NCBI RefSeq assembly: GCF_900102335.1
Contig: NZ_FNBM01000004.1
Span: forward strand, 241,052 to 305,051
Direction: 5' to 3'
Length of the DNA stretch: 64,000 nucleotides
Source of the DNA: Phytopseudomonas seleniipraecipitans
GTDB taxonomy: Bacteria; Pseudomonadota; Gammaproteobacteria; Pseudomonadales; Pseudomonadaceae
Shown: piece by piece, positions 1 to 9,394 of the stretch
Layout: every line of letters starts with the position of its first letter
Position numbering within the stretch: position 1 is the first letter of the stretch
The notes under the pieces: model-generated
Database searches by the model: none
What the model was told of the DNA's origin: nothing
The model's input: only the letters and a program-made list of their open reading frames with translations
Program-made: the position numbers and the translations under genes

Positions 1-484
1 CCTCGACACCCAGTTCGATCATCACGTGCAGTTGCAAGCCTCGTGCCGAGAAAAAGCCATTGAGTGCCTGCACGTTTTCCACACTGTCGACCACGCAGTG
101 GAACTCGGCGCCCTTGGCGATCAAACCGGCCACCAACGCCATATTTGCAGCGCCGACGAGCTGGTTGGCCATCAGCAGCCGCGTCACCCTGTGCTCGAAA
201 GCCGCCACGCACTGAGTAGCAGTGGCGAGCGTAATCCCCCACGCCCCGGCCTCGAGCTGACGATGGAACAGGCCAGGCGTCATGGTGGTTTTGCCATGTG
301 GCGCCAATCGAGCGCTATGGCGCTCAGCAAACGACTGCATCCAGGAAATGTTGTGCTGTAGAGGGCGTTCGTAAACGACCGCTGCAGGCAGGCTGACGTC
401 CTGCAGCAAGGCGCGCCCCGCGCCGATGATTGCGGCTTTCTCCACGCCGGGTTGCGGCGCTTCGCTCAGGTCAGCAGATCGCAT
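1..484 (-). CDS. PLP-dependent D-amino acid deaminase / D-threonine aldolase-like protein, C-terminal part off the window
   Basis: About 161 N-terminal codons are visible and the gene runs off the left edge. The reading frame opens with ATG at 484, preceded by an AAGGAT ribosome site. The segment around residues 50-55 reads LAPHGKTTM, the alanine-racemase-fold N-terminal barrel signature in which the Lys carries pyridoxal phosphate in D-threonine aldolases and D-serine dehydratase-like deaminases. It is divergent from an RpiR regulator that leads a D-aminoacylase/RidA/symporter operon. A role in deaminating D-amino acids freed by the deacylase therefore fits. The exact substrate cannot be read from the sequence. 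Confidence 0.8.
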   Translation of the reverse strand, partial: MRSADLSEAPQPGVEKAAIIGAGRALLQDVSLPAAVVYERPLQHNISWMQSFAERHSARLAPHGKTTMTPGLFHRQLEAGAWGITLATATQCVAAFEHRVTRLLMANQLVGAANMALVAGLIAKGAEFHCVVDSVENVQALNGFFSARGLQLHVMIELGVE

Positions 485-657
485 GTCTGGATCCTTCTCG
501 GTTTTTTTGCATGGAAGGCCGTGCAGTCAGGCCTTACGAGATCGATTGGATTGAATCACGGAAAATAACTATCACAAATTATTTTTTTAAGTTAGAAATT
601 ATCACAACCTAGGCACGATTCTTTTGATCCGCCTTCGGTAAGCAACGGAGTCATGAA
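485..657. promoter_or_regulatory. Divergent A+T-rich regulatory region with an ATCACAA direct repeat
   Basis: This gap separates the divergent deaminase gene and the RpiR-led operon and is far richer in A+T than its surroundings. TATCACAA occurs at 570-577 and again at 600-607, thirty bases apart, which is about three helical turns. This is a plausible site for the adjacent RpiR-family regulator; the assignment is inference from position. Confidence 0.4.
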
Positions 658-1521
658 GTGAATTTGGAAATCGACATCCTGTCGCGCATCACAGAACGCT
701 ACCCGACCTTGCGCGAAGCCGAGCGCAAGGTGGCGGCGATGGTCATCGACGATATCGATTTCGTGACCAGTGCCAACATCTCAGCCATCGCAGCCCGCGC
801 CGGCGTCAGTGATGCCAGCGTCACTCGCTTTGCCAAGTCCATCGGCTGTCAGGATGTGCGTGACCTCAAGCTGCGCCTCGCACAGTCACTCGCGGTCGGT
901 CGCCGCTTCATCCAAGAGGCCAGCGAAGAAGACGGCATCGGCGCGGTATACGAAATTGCCAAGCAGACGCTCGACCTCAACCGCGAACTCATCGCCAATG
1001 CAGACATCGAGGGTGCGCTCGATCTGCTCGATGGCGCGCGGCAGATCATCATTTTCGGCGCCGGTGGCGGCTCGGTGGTGCTCGCTCAGGAGATGCAGTT
1101 CCGCCTGGTGCGCCTGGGTTATGCGGTTAGCGCGTATTCCCAGGCGCTGATGCCACGCATGGTCGCCGCCACGCTCGACCCCAGTGATGTGGTGGTGGCG
1201 CTGTCGGTCACCGGCTACACCCCGGAAATCGTCGATGCGGCGCGTATTGCCCGCAGTTATGACGCCCAAGTACTGGCCCTTACCGCGACGGACTCCCCCC
1301 TGGCGCAGCAGGCCAATGTGGTGCTGCCCATCGCCGCACGCGAAACCGATTTCATCTACCACCCGTCCTCGTCGCGCTACGCCATGCTGGCGGCCATCGA
1401 TGTGCTCGCCATGCGCCTGGCATTGCGACACCGGCAACGCTCACGAGACAAGCTGCGCCGCCTGAAGCTCACGCTCGACGCCCACCGTGGCGGCCACAAC
1501 CGTCAGCCCCTGGGGGATTGA
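658..1521 (+). CDS. MurR/RpiR family transcriptional regulator
   Basis: A 287-residue regulator with the usual family layout: an N-terminal HTH_6 domain (about residues 1-77, with ISAIAARAGVSDASVTRFAK as recognition helix region) and a C-terminal SIS sugar-phosphate-binding-type domain (about 115-250, containing IIIFGAGGGSVVLA and VALSVTGYTPE). The start is GTG at 658, placed eight bases after ACGGAG; the ATG at 653 is followed at once by a stop. It is the first gene of an operon with D-aminoacylase (3-base gap) and probably controls that operon and the divergent deaminase. Its ligand is unknown. Confidence 0.85.
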   Translation: MNLEIDILSRITERYPTLREAERKVAAMVIDDIDFVTSANISAIAARAGVSDASVTRFAKSIGCQDVRDLKLRLAQSLAVGRRFIQEASEEDGIGAVYEIAKQTLDLNRELIANADIEGALDLLDGARQIIIFGAGGGSVVLAQEMQFRLVRLGYAVSAYSQALMPRMVAATLDPSDVVVALSVTGYTPEIVDAARIARSYDAQVLALTATDSPLAQQANVVLPIAARETDFIYHPSSSRYAMLAAIDVLAMRLALRHRQRSRDKLRRLKLTLDAHRGGHNRQPLGD

Positions 1522-1524
1522 GAC

Positions 1525-2982
1525 ATGCCACAGCACGCCAGCCTGCTGATTCGTAACGTTCAGCTCATCGATGGCACGGGAGCCGCACCTTTTACCGGCG
1601 ACCTGGCGGTGTCTGGCGAGCGCATCGTCGCGCTCGGTGACCTGCGCGACTGGTCGGCGGATACCTGCATCGAGGGCAACGGTCGGTGTCTGTCCCCCGG
1701 CTTCATCGATGTGCACACCCACGACGACATCAATGTCATACGCATGCCGGAGATGCTGCCCAAACTCACTCAGGGCATTACCACCGTCATCGTCGGTAAT
1801 TGCGGGATCAGCGCGTCGCCGGTTAGCCTTTCAGGCCCCACCGTTCCCGACCCGATGAACCTGCTCGGCCGCGTCGAGGACTTCCGTTACCCCGCGTTCG
1901 CCACCTATGCCGAGTCGGTTACGGCGGCCCAGCCGAGCGTCAACGTCGCAGCGCTGGTCGGGCACACGGCGCTGCGCGCGACGTTCATGGAGCGTTTCGA
2001 TCGTCCCGCCAGCACTGATGAGATCCAGCGCATGCGCACCACCTTGCGCCAGGCGCTGGCTGATGGTGCCATCGGCATGAGTTCAGGCCTGGCTTATATC
2101 AACGCCCGGCACGCGCCGGCGGCCGAGATGCAGGCACTGGTTGAAGAAGTCGGCGCAGCGGGCGGCATCTACACCACTCACCTTCGCGATGAGTTCGCCG
2201 GGCTCCTCGACGCGATGGACGAAGCCGTGGCGACCGCTCGCCATGGCCAGGCGCCGCTGGTCATTTCCCACCTGAAATGCGCCGGGGTCGGCAACTGGGG
2301 TACCGCGCCACTGGCCCTGGAAAAACTCGAGCAGGCGGCGCAGCAACATAGCTGTCACTGCGACTGCTACCCATACACCGCCGGCTCCTCGACCCTCGAC
2401 CTTGGGCAGGTTACCGACGAGTTCGAGATATTCATCACCTGGTCCGATGCGCACCCGCAGATGGCGCGTCAGACCCTGCAAGCCATCGCCGACACCTGGG
2501 GCGTCTCACTGCTCGACGCCGCGCGCCGCCTGCAACCTGCCGGCGCGGTTTATCACAACATGGCGGAAGACGACATGCGTCGCATCTTGCGGCATCCGCT
2601 GAGCATGGTCGGCTCAGATGGCTTGCCGAACGACCCCCATCCGCATCCGCGGCTGTGGGGCGCGTTCCCCCGCGTCATTGGGCATTTCTGCCGAGACCAG
2701 GGCTTATTCACGCTTCCCGAAGCCATTCACAAGATGACCGGCCTTTCCGCCCGCAGCTTTGGCCTGTGTGATCGCGGCGAGCTTCGCGTCGGTGCCTATG
2801 CCGATCTGACGCTGTTCGACTTCGACAAGGTGCAGGACAGCGCCACCTTCACCACCCCAATCGCCGCCGCGAAAGGTATCGAGCTGGTGGTGGTCAACGG
2901 CGCAGTGGCCTATCAGCACGGGCGCCTCGTAGAACGCGCCGGCCGCCTGCTCAAACGCGCGGCCAAATCCCCCGAACTTTAA
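1525..2982 (+). CDS. N-acyl-D-amino-acid deacylase (D-aminoacylase)
   Basis: A 485-residue amidohydrolase that should remove the acyl group from N-acyl-D-amino acids in the cytoplasm. The zinc ligands and catalytic residue of the characterised family (Cys96, His67, His69, His220, His250, Asp366 in the Alcaligenes enzyme) have clear counterparts: C93 in GNCGIS, H64 and H66 in DVHTHDD, H219 in TTHLRDE, H249 in ISHLK and D365 in MVGSDG. Length is normal for the family. It follows the RpiR gene by three bases and precedes ridA-like and symporter genes, which supports a D-amino-acid catabolic operon. Confidence 0.93.
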   Translation: MPQHASLLIRNVQLIDGTGAAPFTGDLAVSGERIVALGDLRDWSADTCIEGNGRCLSPGFIDVHTHDDINVIRMPEMLPKLTQGITTVIVGNCGISASPVSLSGPTVPDPMNLLGRVEDFRYPAFATYAESVTAAQPSVNVAALVGHTALRATFMERFDRPASTDEIQRMRTTLRQALADGAIGMSSGLAYINARHAPAAEMQALVEEVGAAGGIYTTHLRDEFAGLLDAMDEAVATARHGQAPLVISHLKCAGVGNWGTAPLALEKLEQAAQQHSCHCDCYPYTAGSSTLDLGQVTDEFEIFITWSDAHPQMARQTLQAIADTWGVSLLDAARRLQPAGAVYHNMAEDDMRRILRHPLSMVGSDGLPNDPHPHPRLWGAFPRVIGHFCRDQGLFTLPEAIHKMTGLSARSFGLCDRGELRVGAYADLTLFDFDKVQDSATFTTPIAAAKGIELVVVNGAVAYQHGRLVERAGRLLKRAAKSPEL

Positions 2983-3002
2983 TCATCACCCAGGAGAACC
3001 TT

Positions 3003-3395
3003 ATGAGCATTAAACGTTATGGCGCCGAAGGCGGAACCGGAACCGGCGGGCAGAAGCTGCCATTCTCACGCGCAGTCGAGGCTGGTGGCTGGTTGTACGT
3101 CTCCGGCCAGACGCCGATGAAAGACGGCGAGGTGGTCGAAGGCGGCATCGTCGAGCAATCGCGCCTGGCCTTTCAAAACTGCCTCGACATCATGGCCGAG
3201 GCCGGCTACGGCATAGAAGACGTGGTGCACGTAACCACCGTGCTGACCGATGCGCGCTACTTCAGCTCGTTCAACAAGGTCTTCAAAGAGGTCTTCGTTG
3301 ACCATCCGCCCGCGCGCATCTGCAGCGTTCAGGATCTGGTAGTCGACTGCAAGGTCGAGGTCGACGTGAAGTGCTTCAAGGCCTCTCGCGCCTGA
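3003..3395 (+). CDS. RidA family enamine/imine deaminase
   Basis: A 130-residue member of the RidA/YjgF/UK114 family. Family members hydrolyse reactive 2-aminoacrylate and other imines produced by PLP-dependent dehydratases. The conserved substrate Arg is in HPPARICSVQDL (R105), and the N-terminal VSGQTP strand is typical. It starts at ATG 3003 after AGGAGA. Lying in the D-aminoacylase operon opposite a PLP deaminase, it probably clears the imine made when D-amino acids are deaminated. The neighbourhood inference is stronger than any sequence-based substrate call. Confidence 0.88.
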   Translation: MSIKRYGAEGGTGTGGQKLPFSRAVEAGGWLYVSGQTPMKDGEVVEGGIVEQSRLAFQNCLDIMAEAGYGIEDVVHVTTVLTDARYFSSFNKVFKEVFVDHPPARICSVQDLVVDCKVEVDVKCFKASRA

Positions 3396-3514
3396 TCATT
3401 CGCTCGCATCGAAGGAGACCCATCGTTTCATCACCGTAAGGCCGAGCCAGGTGCGGCACTGCCTGGCTCGCTTACCGCTACCTCATCAACAATCATTCCA
3501 ATCTGAGGTCAGGT

Positions 3515-4984
3515 ATGAACAGCAACATCTTTCTCGGCAGTTTCTTCGTGTACCTGCTCGCCATGATCGCGCTGGGCTGGTGGGTCTCGCGCAACCACCG
3601 CTCCAATGGCGACGACTTCCTTCTCGGCGGGCGCAGCATTCCGCTGTTTCTCACCATCGGCACCACAGTTGCCACCATGGTCGGCACCGGCTCGAGCATG
3701 GGCGCGGTGGGCTTCGGCTACAACAACGGCTGGGCCGGCGCGCTGTACGGCATCGGCGGCTCGATCGGTATTCTGCTGCTGGCAGTGCTGTTCGCCTCGG
3801 TGCGCAAACTGCGTTTCATGACCATGAGCGAGGAGCTGGCCTATTACGTGGGCGGCAGCCGGGTTGTGCGTAACGTAGTGGCGCTGCTGATCTACATCGC
3901 CAGCATCGGCTGGCTGGGAGCGCACATCCTGGGTGGCGGCATGTACCTGGCCTGGATTACCGATATCGACCTGAACACCGCGAAATTCGTGGTGGCCGTC
4001 GGCTTCGGCCTGTACTGCATCATCGGTGGCTACCTGGCCGTTGTCTGGACCGACACCATCCAGGCCATCCTGCTGTTCATCGGTTTCATCGCCATGGCCG
4101 TGTTCGCGCTGGTCGAGATAGGCGGTTTCGAACACCTCAGCGACCAGATGGACGCCGCCACCACAGGTATTCTAGGGATAAGCAGCCTGGGGCTGATTCC
4201 GGCCATATCCCTCGCCGCCGTGGTGGCGATCGGCGTGCTCGCAACGCCGTCCTTTCGCCAGCGCATCTACTCGGCAGATTCGGTCAGCAGCGTGCGCCGC
4301 TCGTTTATCTTCACCGGCGTGCTGTACCTCGGCTTTTCCATCATTCCGGCAATCATCGGCATGGCCGCTCACACCCTCGCGCCGAATCTGGAAAACAGCA
4401 ACTACGCGTTCCCGTTCCTGGCAACCCAGGTATTGCCGCTCGGGCTGGGCTTGCTGGTGATGATCGCAGGCCTCTCCGCCACGATGTCCAGCGCGAGCTC
4501 AGACGCCCTGGCAGGCGTGTCCATCTTGATGCGCGACGTCTACATCCTGGTCACCGGCCATACGCCACCGGCCGCACGCATCGTGCGCTATTCGCGCTTT
4601 GCGCTGCTGTTCACGATTGGCTTGGCACTGGCGTTCGCACTGACCTCGGACAACATCATCAGCTACATCACCAAGATGATCGCCACGGTCATGGCCGGCA
4701 TGTTCGTCTGCGCCATCCTCGGCAAGTTCTGGCCCCGCTATAACTGGCAAGGCGCAATCGCCACGCTGATCGCAGCGTCCTGCACCTCGCTGGCCATCAT
4801 CGCCAATGCAGACTGGACGGCTTACTGGGGTAACCCGAGTATTCCGGCCGTGCTGGCCGCGGTTGCCGCCGGTGTGGCGGTGTCACTGCTCACTCCTCGC
4901 TGCCAGATCACCCCGGAAGAGGCCTTGGCTCGCATTACCGAAGAGCGCCAGGCAATGGAAACACCGGTAAAAATCACTTCGTGA
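3515..4984 (+). CDS. Sodium:solute symporter family permease
   Basis: A 489-residue inner-membrane protein with about 13 hydrophobic helices and SSS-family signatures, for example the N-terminal DDFLLGGRSIPLFLTIGTT segment followed by glycine-rich GTGSSMGAVGFGYNNGWAGA, and SGLSATMSSASSDALAG-type sequence (here AGLSATMSSASSDALAGVS) near the sodium site. It is the last gene of the D-aminoacylase operon, with GAGGTCAGG before the ATG. It most likely brings in the N-acyl-D-amino acid or D-amino acid substrate; the actual solute is inferred from context only. A strong hairpin follows the stop. Confidence 0.87.
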   Translation: MNSNIFLGSFFVYLLAMIALGWWVSRNHRSNGDDFLLGGRSIPLFLTIGTTVATMVGTGSSMGAVGFGYNNGWAGALYGIGGSIGILLLAVLFASVRKLRFMTMSEELAYYVGGSRVVRNVVALLIYIASIGWLGAHILGGGMYLAWITDIDLNTAKFVVAVGFGLYCIIGGYLAVVWTDTIQAILLFIGFIAMAVFALVEIGGFEHLSDQMDAATTGILGISSLGLIPAISLAAVVAIGVLATPSFRQRIYSADSVSSVRRSFIFTGVLYLGFSIIPAIIGMAAHTLAPNLENSNYAFPFLATQVLPLGLGLLVMIAGLSATMSSASSDALAGVSILMRDVYILVTGHTPPAARIVRYSRFALLFTIGLALAFALTSDNIISYITKMIATVMAGMFVCAILGKFWPRYNWQGAIATLIAASCTSLAIIANADWTAYWGNPSIPAVLAAVAAGVAVSLLTPRCQITPEEALARITEERQAMETPVKITS

Positions 4985-4997
4985 GCCCCCGCGATTT

Positions 4998-5028
4998 AAG
5001 CCTTCGCTGACGCCGTCAGCGAAGGCTT
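4998..5028 (+). terminator. Hairpin terminator after the symporter gene
   Basis: A 14-bp perfect stem (AAGCCTTCGCTGAC and its complement) with a 3-base loop lies 14 bases after the symporter stop. No long T run follows directly, but CCTCTTTT comes 10 bases later. It probably ends the operon. Confidence 0.6.
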
Positions 5029-5154
5029 GATGAAACCTCTTTTCACCGTGTGCGGTAACCGGCACCTTAGCGAGGAGAGCAGGCCGGGTCGCGCAGGTTA
5101 CGTGGCGCATGAGCGTGCCTGAGCACTCCATGTATTTTTCCAGGCGTTTCATCC

Positions 5155-6009
5155 ATGAGCCATCGCATCGCCCAGGTCCAATTGCACTCAGCTGCTCTGC
5201 TGGTTGGCGTTTCCGCGCTATTCGGCGAGTCGCTGAATGTCAGCGCGAGCATGATCGTACTCGGCCGGGCAGCGTTCGCCCTGCTCGCCTTGAGCGTGAT
5301 TTGCCTGTGCCTGAATCTGCGCCCGTGGCATGGGGTAAGTGGCGCTACCGTGGCCAAGCTGCTGGCCACTGGCGTCGCTCTGGGCGGGCATTGGATTCTC
5401 TTTTTTCTGGCGGTGCAAACAGGCGGCGTGGCGGTGGCCACCCTGGGGTTCGCTTCGTTCCCGGCCTTCACCGCGCTGATCGAGCGGCTGGTTTTCGGCC
5501 AGCGCATGGGCCGCACCGACAGTCTCATTTTGCTGCTGGTATCGGTGGGGCTGATGCTCGTCACGCCCTCATTCGATTTGAGTGACGGCGCTACCGAGGG
5601 CTTGCTCTGGGGCGTGCTGTCGGGCGCCAGTTACGCAGCCATCGCGGTTGCCAACAAGCATTTCTCCAGCAAGGTCGACGGGCTTTCCTCGTGCTGGTGG
5701 CAATGCCTGGCCATCAGCGTGGTGCTGCTGCCCTGGTGCCTGCCTGAGCTTCCCGCAATTACCAGCCACGACTGGTGGCAGCTGGCCGCGCTCGGCGTAT
5801 TGTGCACGGCGCTGGCTTATAGCCTGTTCATCGCCTCGCTGCGCCATGTACGCACCCATACCGCTGCGGTGGTGATTGCCATGGAACCGATCTATGCCAT
5901 CGCCGGGGCATGGCTGCTGTTCGGTTCGGTGCCGACCATCGGCATGCTACTGGGCGGCATGCTGATTCTCGCTGCGGTCGCCTGGGCAGGCCTCAAGGCC
6001 AGTACCTGA
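5155..6009 (+). CDS. DMT-superfamily EamA-type transporter
   Basis: A 284-residue inner-membrane protein with ten predicted hydrophobic helices arranged as two EamA repeats (about 10-135 and 150-280). The second repeat contains the typical AYSLFIASLRHVRTHTAAV and MEPIYAIAGAWLLFG segments. Such proteins export small metabolites or amino acids; nothing here fixes the substrate. The ribosome site is weak, so the start could be slightly different. It is not linked by overlap to the preceding operon and is likely a separate unit. Confidence 0.85.
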   Translation: MSHRIAQVQLHSAALLVGVSALFGESLNVSASMIVLGRAAFALLALSVICLCLNLRPWHGVSGATVAKLLATGVALGGHWILFFLAVQTGGVAVATLGFASFPAFTALIERLVFGQRMGRTDSLILLLVSVGLMLVTPSFDLSDGATEGLLWGVLSGASYAAIAVANKHFSSKVDGLSSCWWQCLAISVVLLPWCLPELPAITSHDWWQLAALGVLCTALAYSLFIASLRHVRTHTAAVVIAMEPIYAIAGAWLLFGSVPTIGMLLGGMLILAAVAWAGLKAST

Positions 6010-6348
6010 ACCATTTCAGCGGCAAGCCTGCGAGTACAGTAGTCAACCACTACCGATAGCGCGGTGCTGCCGTCGATCATCTTGCAACGAGGGTTCACAC
6101 CGTTGTCGCAATTGTCGCGGTACCTTCTCCTGGCAATTTCTCGTCTAAGCTGCGAATTCGGGCAACAAGACCCGTACCGCAAGGGCCTGCTTTCCCATGC
6201 GTAATACGTTCGCTGCCACACACGCAGCGGCACGGCACCCGGCCTGACTGCAGGATCATCGAAATGCAGGCCATCAACGGTGCCCGCCTCGTCCCTGGCG
6301 TAGCCTTATGGCCTGCACGACAACCACAGATTTCGGGGGTAGTGAGCA
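6010..6348. other. Gene-free stretch between the DMT transporter and a small ORF
   Basis: About 340 bases of mixed composition. I see no ORF with a convincing ribosome site, no tRNA and no strong terminator. The only feature I can support is GGGGGT at 6334-6339 just upstream of the following ATG, which may serve as its ribosome site. Confidence 0.4.
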
Positions 6349-6591
6349 ATGGATTGTTTGATCATCTATTCACGCGACGGCGAACAGCGCGTACAGACCC
6401 TTACCACTCGCTTCATTCCCAATATGAAGGCAGTGGAATTCACCATTCTCAATGCCGAACTGCCGGCTGGTCACTCTCCACTGGGGCTAGCCGCCAATGG
6501 TTCGGTCCGGCAGATGATTCAGCAACTCGGCATCGAGATTCTCGACGTGCTCCCGGTGCGCAATGCGCTACCGAGCGAACAGCGGGCCTGA
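6349..6591 (+). CDS. Small hypothetical protein, 80 aa
   Basis: An 80-residue soluble protein without membrane segments. The sequence has a balanced composition with alternating hydrophobic and polar residues (CLIIYSRDGEQRVQTLTTRF near the start), so it looks like a genuine folded small protein. It is not recognised. It stands alone, converging on the GH15 gene; the two stops are only about 25 bases apart. Confidence 0.55.
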   Translation: MDCLIIYSRDGEQRVQTLTTRFIPNMKAVEFTILNAELPAGHSPLGLAANGSVRQMIQQLGIEILDVLPVRNALPSEQRA

Positions 6592-6616
6592 CCGCTGCGC
6601 TCGACTGCTCCGATCC

Positions 6617-8428
6617 TCAGGGCTGCCAAGTGGTTCGCTCACCACTGAGTTTATGATCGAGAAAGTTGGCAGCGCTGATCAGCGCCAGGTGGCTCAACGC
6701 CTGAGGCGTGTTGCCCAGATGATGACCGCGGCGATCCAGCTCTTCGGCATACAGGCCCAACGGGTTGGCATAGCGCAGCAGCTGCTCGAACTCTAGATGC
6801 GCCTGCTCGGTGCGCCCGGCGCGTGCCAGGCACTCGACATACCAGAATGAACAGGCGACGAACGAGCCTTCCTCACCCTTGAGGCCGTCGTCGGTGCGGT
6901 AGCGATAGACCATGCCGTCGCGTACCAATTGCTGCTCGATGGCTTCCAGCGTGGCCAGCCAGCGCGGATCAGTTGCCGCCACGAAACGCATCAGAGGCAT
7001 CAGCAACATGGAACCATCAACATCTCGGCAGCCGATACGCTGGACGAAATGCCCCGCGTCCGGGTCCCAGAAGTTGCTCCAGATGTCGTCATGAATGGCC
7101 TGCCGCTGCTCGTTCCAGCGCGCAAAGGGTGCAGGCAGCGAACGCTTCTGCGCCAGGCGGATGGCTCGATCCAGCGCCACCCAGCACATCAGGCGCGAAT
7201 GCAGAAAATGCTGTTCTTCGCCACGAATCTCCCAAATGCCGACGTCTTTCTGCTGCCAGCTGGCGCACACCTGATCGACGATATCGACCACATGCCGCCA
7301 ACCGTCATGGGAAATCGCCTCGCCGTATTTGTTGGCCAGGTACACCGCGTCCAGCAGCTCGCCGAAAATATCCAGCTGGGTTTGCTCATGCGCTTCATTG
7401 CCGATGCGTACCGGCCGCGCGCCGCCATGACCCGCCAGATGATCGAGAGAGCTTTCCGGCAACTGATGCTCACCGCGCAGGCTATAGAGGATACGCAGCT
7501 TGGCGGGCGTTTCGGTGCAACCGTCCACTCGCTCGCGCACCCAGCGCATGAACCCGATGGCCTCCTCGGAAAAGCCCAGCCGCATGAAGGCATAGACGGT
7601 AAAGGAGGCGTCGCGAATCCACGTATAGCGGTAATCCCAGTTGCGCTCACCACCCGCCGCTTCAGGCAGACCGTACGTTGCCGCAGCGATAATGCCGCCA
7701 TGTTTGCGCGAGGTCAGCAGCTTCAGCGCCAATGCCGAACGATGCACCATCTCGCGCCAGCGCCCGCGGTAGTTGGACTGTTTGATCCAGCGTCGCCAGT
7801 ACGTCAGGGTCTCCTGCAGACAATGCTCGCAGGCACCGGCAGCCACCAGTGGGTCGTCCAGCGCGCCAAGCACGAACTCGGCGTGCTCGCCTTCGCGCAG
7901 CTCGAACTCGGCGATCCCGCAATGCGCGTCGACGGTCAGCGTCTGGCTGGAGGACAAGCGCAAGCTCGGCTGCCCAGGCGCGTGAAAGACCACATCCGCT
8001 CCATTCATCTGCGCCTGGGTGTCGGCGCGACTGTAATCGTGACGAACCCGACAGCGCATGCGGATTCGGGCGCTGCCGGAAACCACCTGGATGCGCCGAA
8101 TCAGCCGCGGGTCATCATCCACGTCGGCATTGATCGGCATCAGGTCGGTACATTCCACAACCGCCTGATCGTCCAGCCAGCGTGTCTGCAGTACGTTGGT
8201 GTCTGGCAGGTAGAGCTGCTGGCGCCGCGCATTCGGCAGATCCGGGGCGAGCTGAAAGACCCCAGCCTTGGGGCTGTCGAGCAGCGCGGTGAAGATCGAC
8301 GGGCTGTCGAAATCCGGCCAGCAGAAAAAGTCCACACAACCACTGTCGGCGACGAGCGCTGCACTGCGCATATCACCGATGATGCCGTGCGCCTCGATGG
8401 GTATCTGACGCGCCTGGATATCAGCCAT
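6617..8428 (-). CDS. Glycoside hydrolase family 15 protein (glucoamylase/trehalase-like)
   Basis: A 603-residue cytoplasmic protein with the bacterial GH15 layout: an N-terminal beta-sandwich domain (about 1-220) and a C-terminal (alpha/alpha)6 barrel (about 230-590). Barrel signatures include NWDYRYTWIRDASFTVYAF and, near the end, EEGSFVACSFWYVE, where catalytic Glu residues lie in this family. Bacterial relatives act on trehalose, dextrin-like or other alpha-glucosides. ATG 8428 is chosen because GGAG lies ten bases before it; GTG 8434 is possible. It overlaps the end of the upstream SDR gene by eight bases, so the two are cotranscribed. Confidence 0.9.
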   Translation of the reverse strand: MADIQARQIPIEAHGIIGDMRSAALVADSGCVDFFCWPDFDSPSIFTALLDSPKAGVFQLAPDLPNARRQQLYLPDTNVLQTRWLDDQAVVECTDLMPINADVDDDPRLIRRIQVVSGSARIRMRCRVRHDYSRADTQAQMNGADVVFHAPGQPSLRLSSSQTLTVDAHCGIAEFELREGEHAEFVLGALDDPLVAAGACEHCLQETLTYWRRWIKQSNYRGRWREMVHRSALALKLLTSRKHGGIIAAATYGLPEAAGGERNWDYRYTWIRDASFTVYAFMRLGFSEEAIGFMRWVRERVDGCTETPAKLRILYSLRGEHQLPESSLDHLAGHGGARPVRIGNEAHEQTQLDIFGELLDAVYLANKYGEAISHDGWRHVVDIVDQVCASWQQKDVGIWEIRGEEQHFLHSRLMCWVALDRAIRLAQKRSLPAPFARWNEQRQAIHDDIWSNFWDPDAGHFVQRIGCRDVDGSMLLMPLMRFVAATDPRWLATLEAIEQQLVRDGMVYRYRTDDGLKGEEGSFVACSFWYVECLARAGRTEQAHLEFEQLLRYANPLGLYAEELDRRGHHLGNTPQALSHLALISAANFLDHKLSGERTTWQP

Positions 8429-9221
8429 TGTCACGAAACTCCGGATAAAGGCTCATGCCACCGTCGATGAACAGGGTCGTGCCGTGAACGTAATCGGCGG
8501 CATCGGAAGCCAGCCAGACCACCGCATTGGCGATGTCCTGGGCCTCACCGATGCGGCCGTAGGGAATCAATTCGAGCAGCGACTTGCCCGCCTCGCCCTC
8601 GGTGGCGTCCTGATTGATCGCGGTGCGAATCGCGCCAGGTGCAATGGCATTGACGCGGATGCGCTGCTCGCCGACCTCCTGCGCCACGCTGCGCATCAGT
8701 AGATCGAGGCCGCCTTTGGAGGCTGCGTAGTTGGCGTGCCCGGCCCAGGGAATAAGCTGGTGCACCGAGCTCATTTGAATGATCTTGCCCGCAGCGCGCG
8801 ATACGTCCTCGCGAATCTCCTGCCGGGCAAACTGTCGCAACGCCGCGCGCACGCACAGAAATTGCCCGGTGAGGTTGACCTGCAGTACACGATTCCAGTC
8901 GTCCAGGCTCATGTCCACCGTGGGCGCATCGCGCTGCATGCCGGAGTTGGCGAGGAGAATATCCAGCCGTCCAAACGCGGCGACGGTTTCGGCAAACATT
9001 GCCTCGACCTCTGCTTCGCTGGACACATCGGCGCGAACCGCAATCGCCTGGCCGCCGTTGTCACGAATCGCCCCAGCGAGCTGCTCGGCAGCCTCACGGC
9101 CGGAGCGATAGTTGAGCACCACCGCCGCACCGGCATCAGCCAGCGCCTTGGCCGACGCCGCGCCGATGCCTGAACTGGCGCCGGTGACGAGGGCAACCTG
9201 ATTCTTCAATGAGATGTGCAT
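8421..9221 (-). CDS. SDR family oxidoreductase (glucose 1-dehydrogenase-like)
   Basis: A 266-residue classical short-chain dehydrogenase. Visible are the nucleotide-binding TGASSGIG (about 14-21), the NSGMQ motif equivalent to NNAG, and the Ser-Tyr-Lys catalytic set in MSSVHQLIPW and YAASKGG. The N-terminus HISLKNQVALVTGASS starts at ATG 9221 with AAAGGGG upstream; a longer frame to 9308 lacks a ribosome site. It overlaps the GH15 gene, so a sugar-related substrate is plausible. Similar SDR genes are annotated as glucose 1-dehydrogenases in stress-related Pseudomonas clusters. Substrate is inferred. Confidence 0.9.
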   Translation of the reverse strand: MHISLKNQVALVTGASSGIGAASAKALADAGAAVVLNYRSGREAAEQLAGAIRDNGGQAIAVRADVSSEAEVEAMFAETVAAFGRLDILLANSGMQRDAPTVDMSLDDWNRVLQVNLTGQFLCVRAALRQFARQEIREDVSRAAGKIIQMSSVHQLIPWAGHANYAASKGGLDLLMRSVAQEVGEQRIRVNAIAPGAIRTAINQDATEGEAGKSLLELIPYGRIGEAQDIANAVVWLASDAADYVHGTTLFIDGGMSLYPEFRDNG

Positions 9222-9394
9222 GGGGTTCCCCTTTTTGAGCCTGTAACACCTGACTGGCTGACAAGCGGCAGAGTTCATGTAAAGCGCAGGTGCCACGGAG
9301 CCGGTCATGGCCAGCGCCGCTGATCAGAATCCCCGCACCCGCAGGCCTGCGCGCCTCTCGATATTCAGGACGGTGGAAACAACAGGAAACTCTT

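Noticed and set aside
6929..8470. 513-codon plus-strand frame opposite the GH15 gene
   Set aside because: It is a high-GC shadow; the minus strand shows clear GH15 motifs and an operon overlap.
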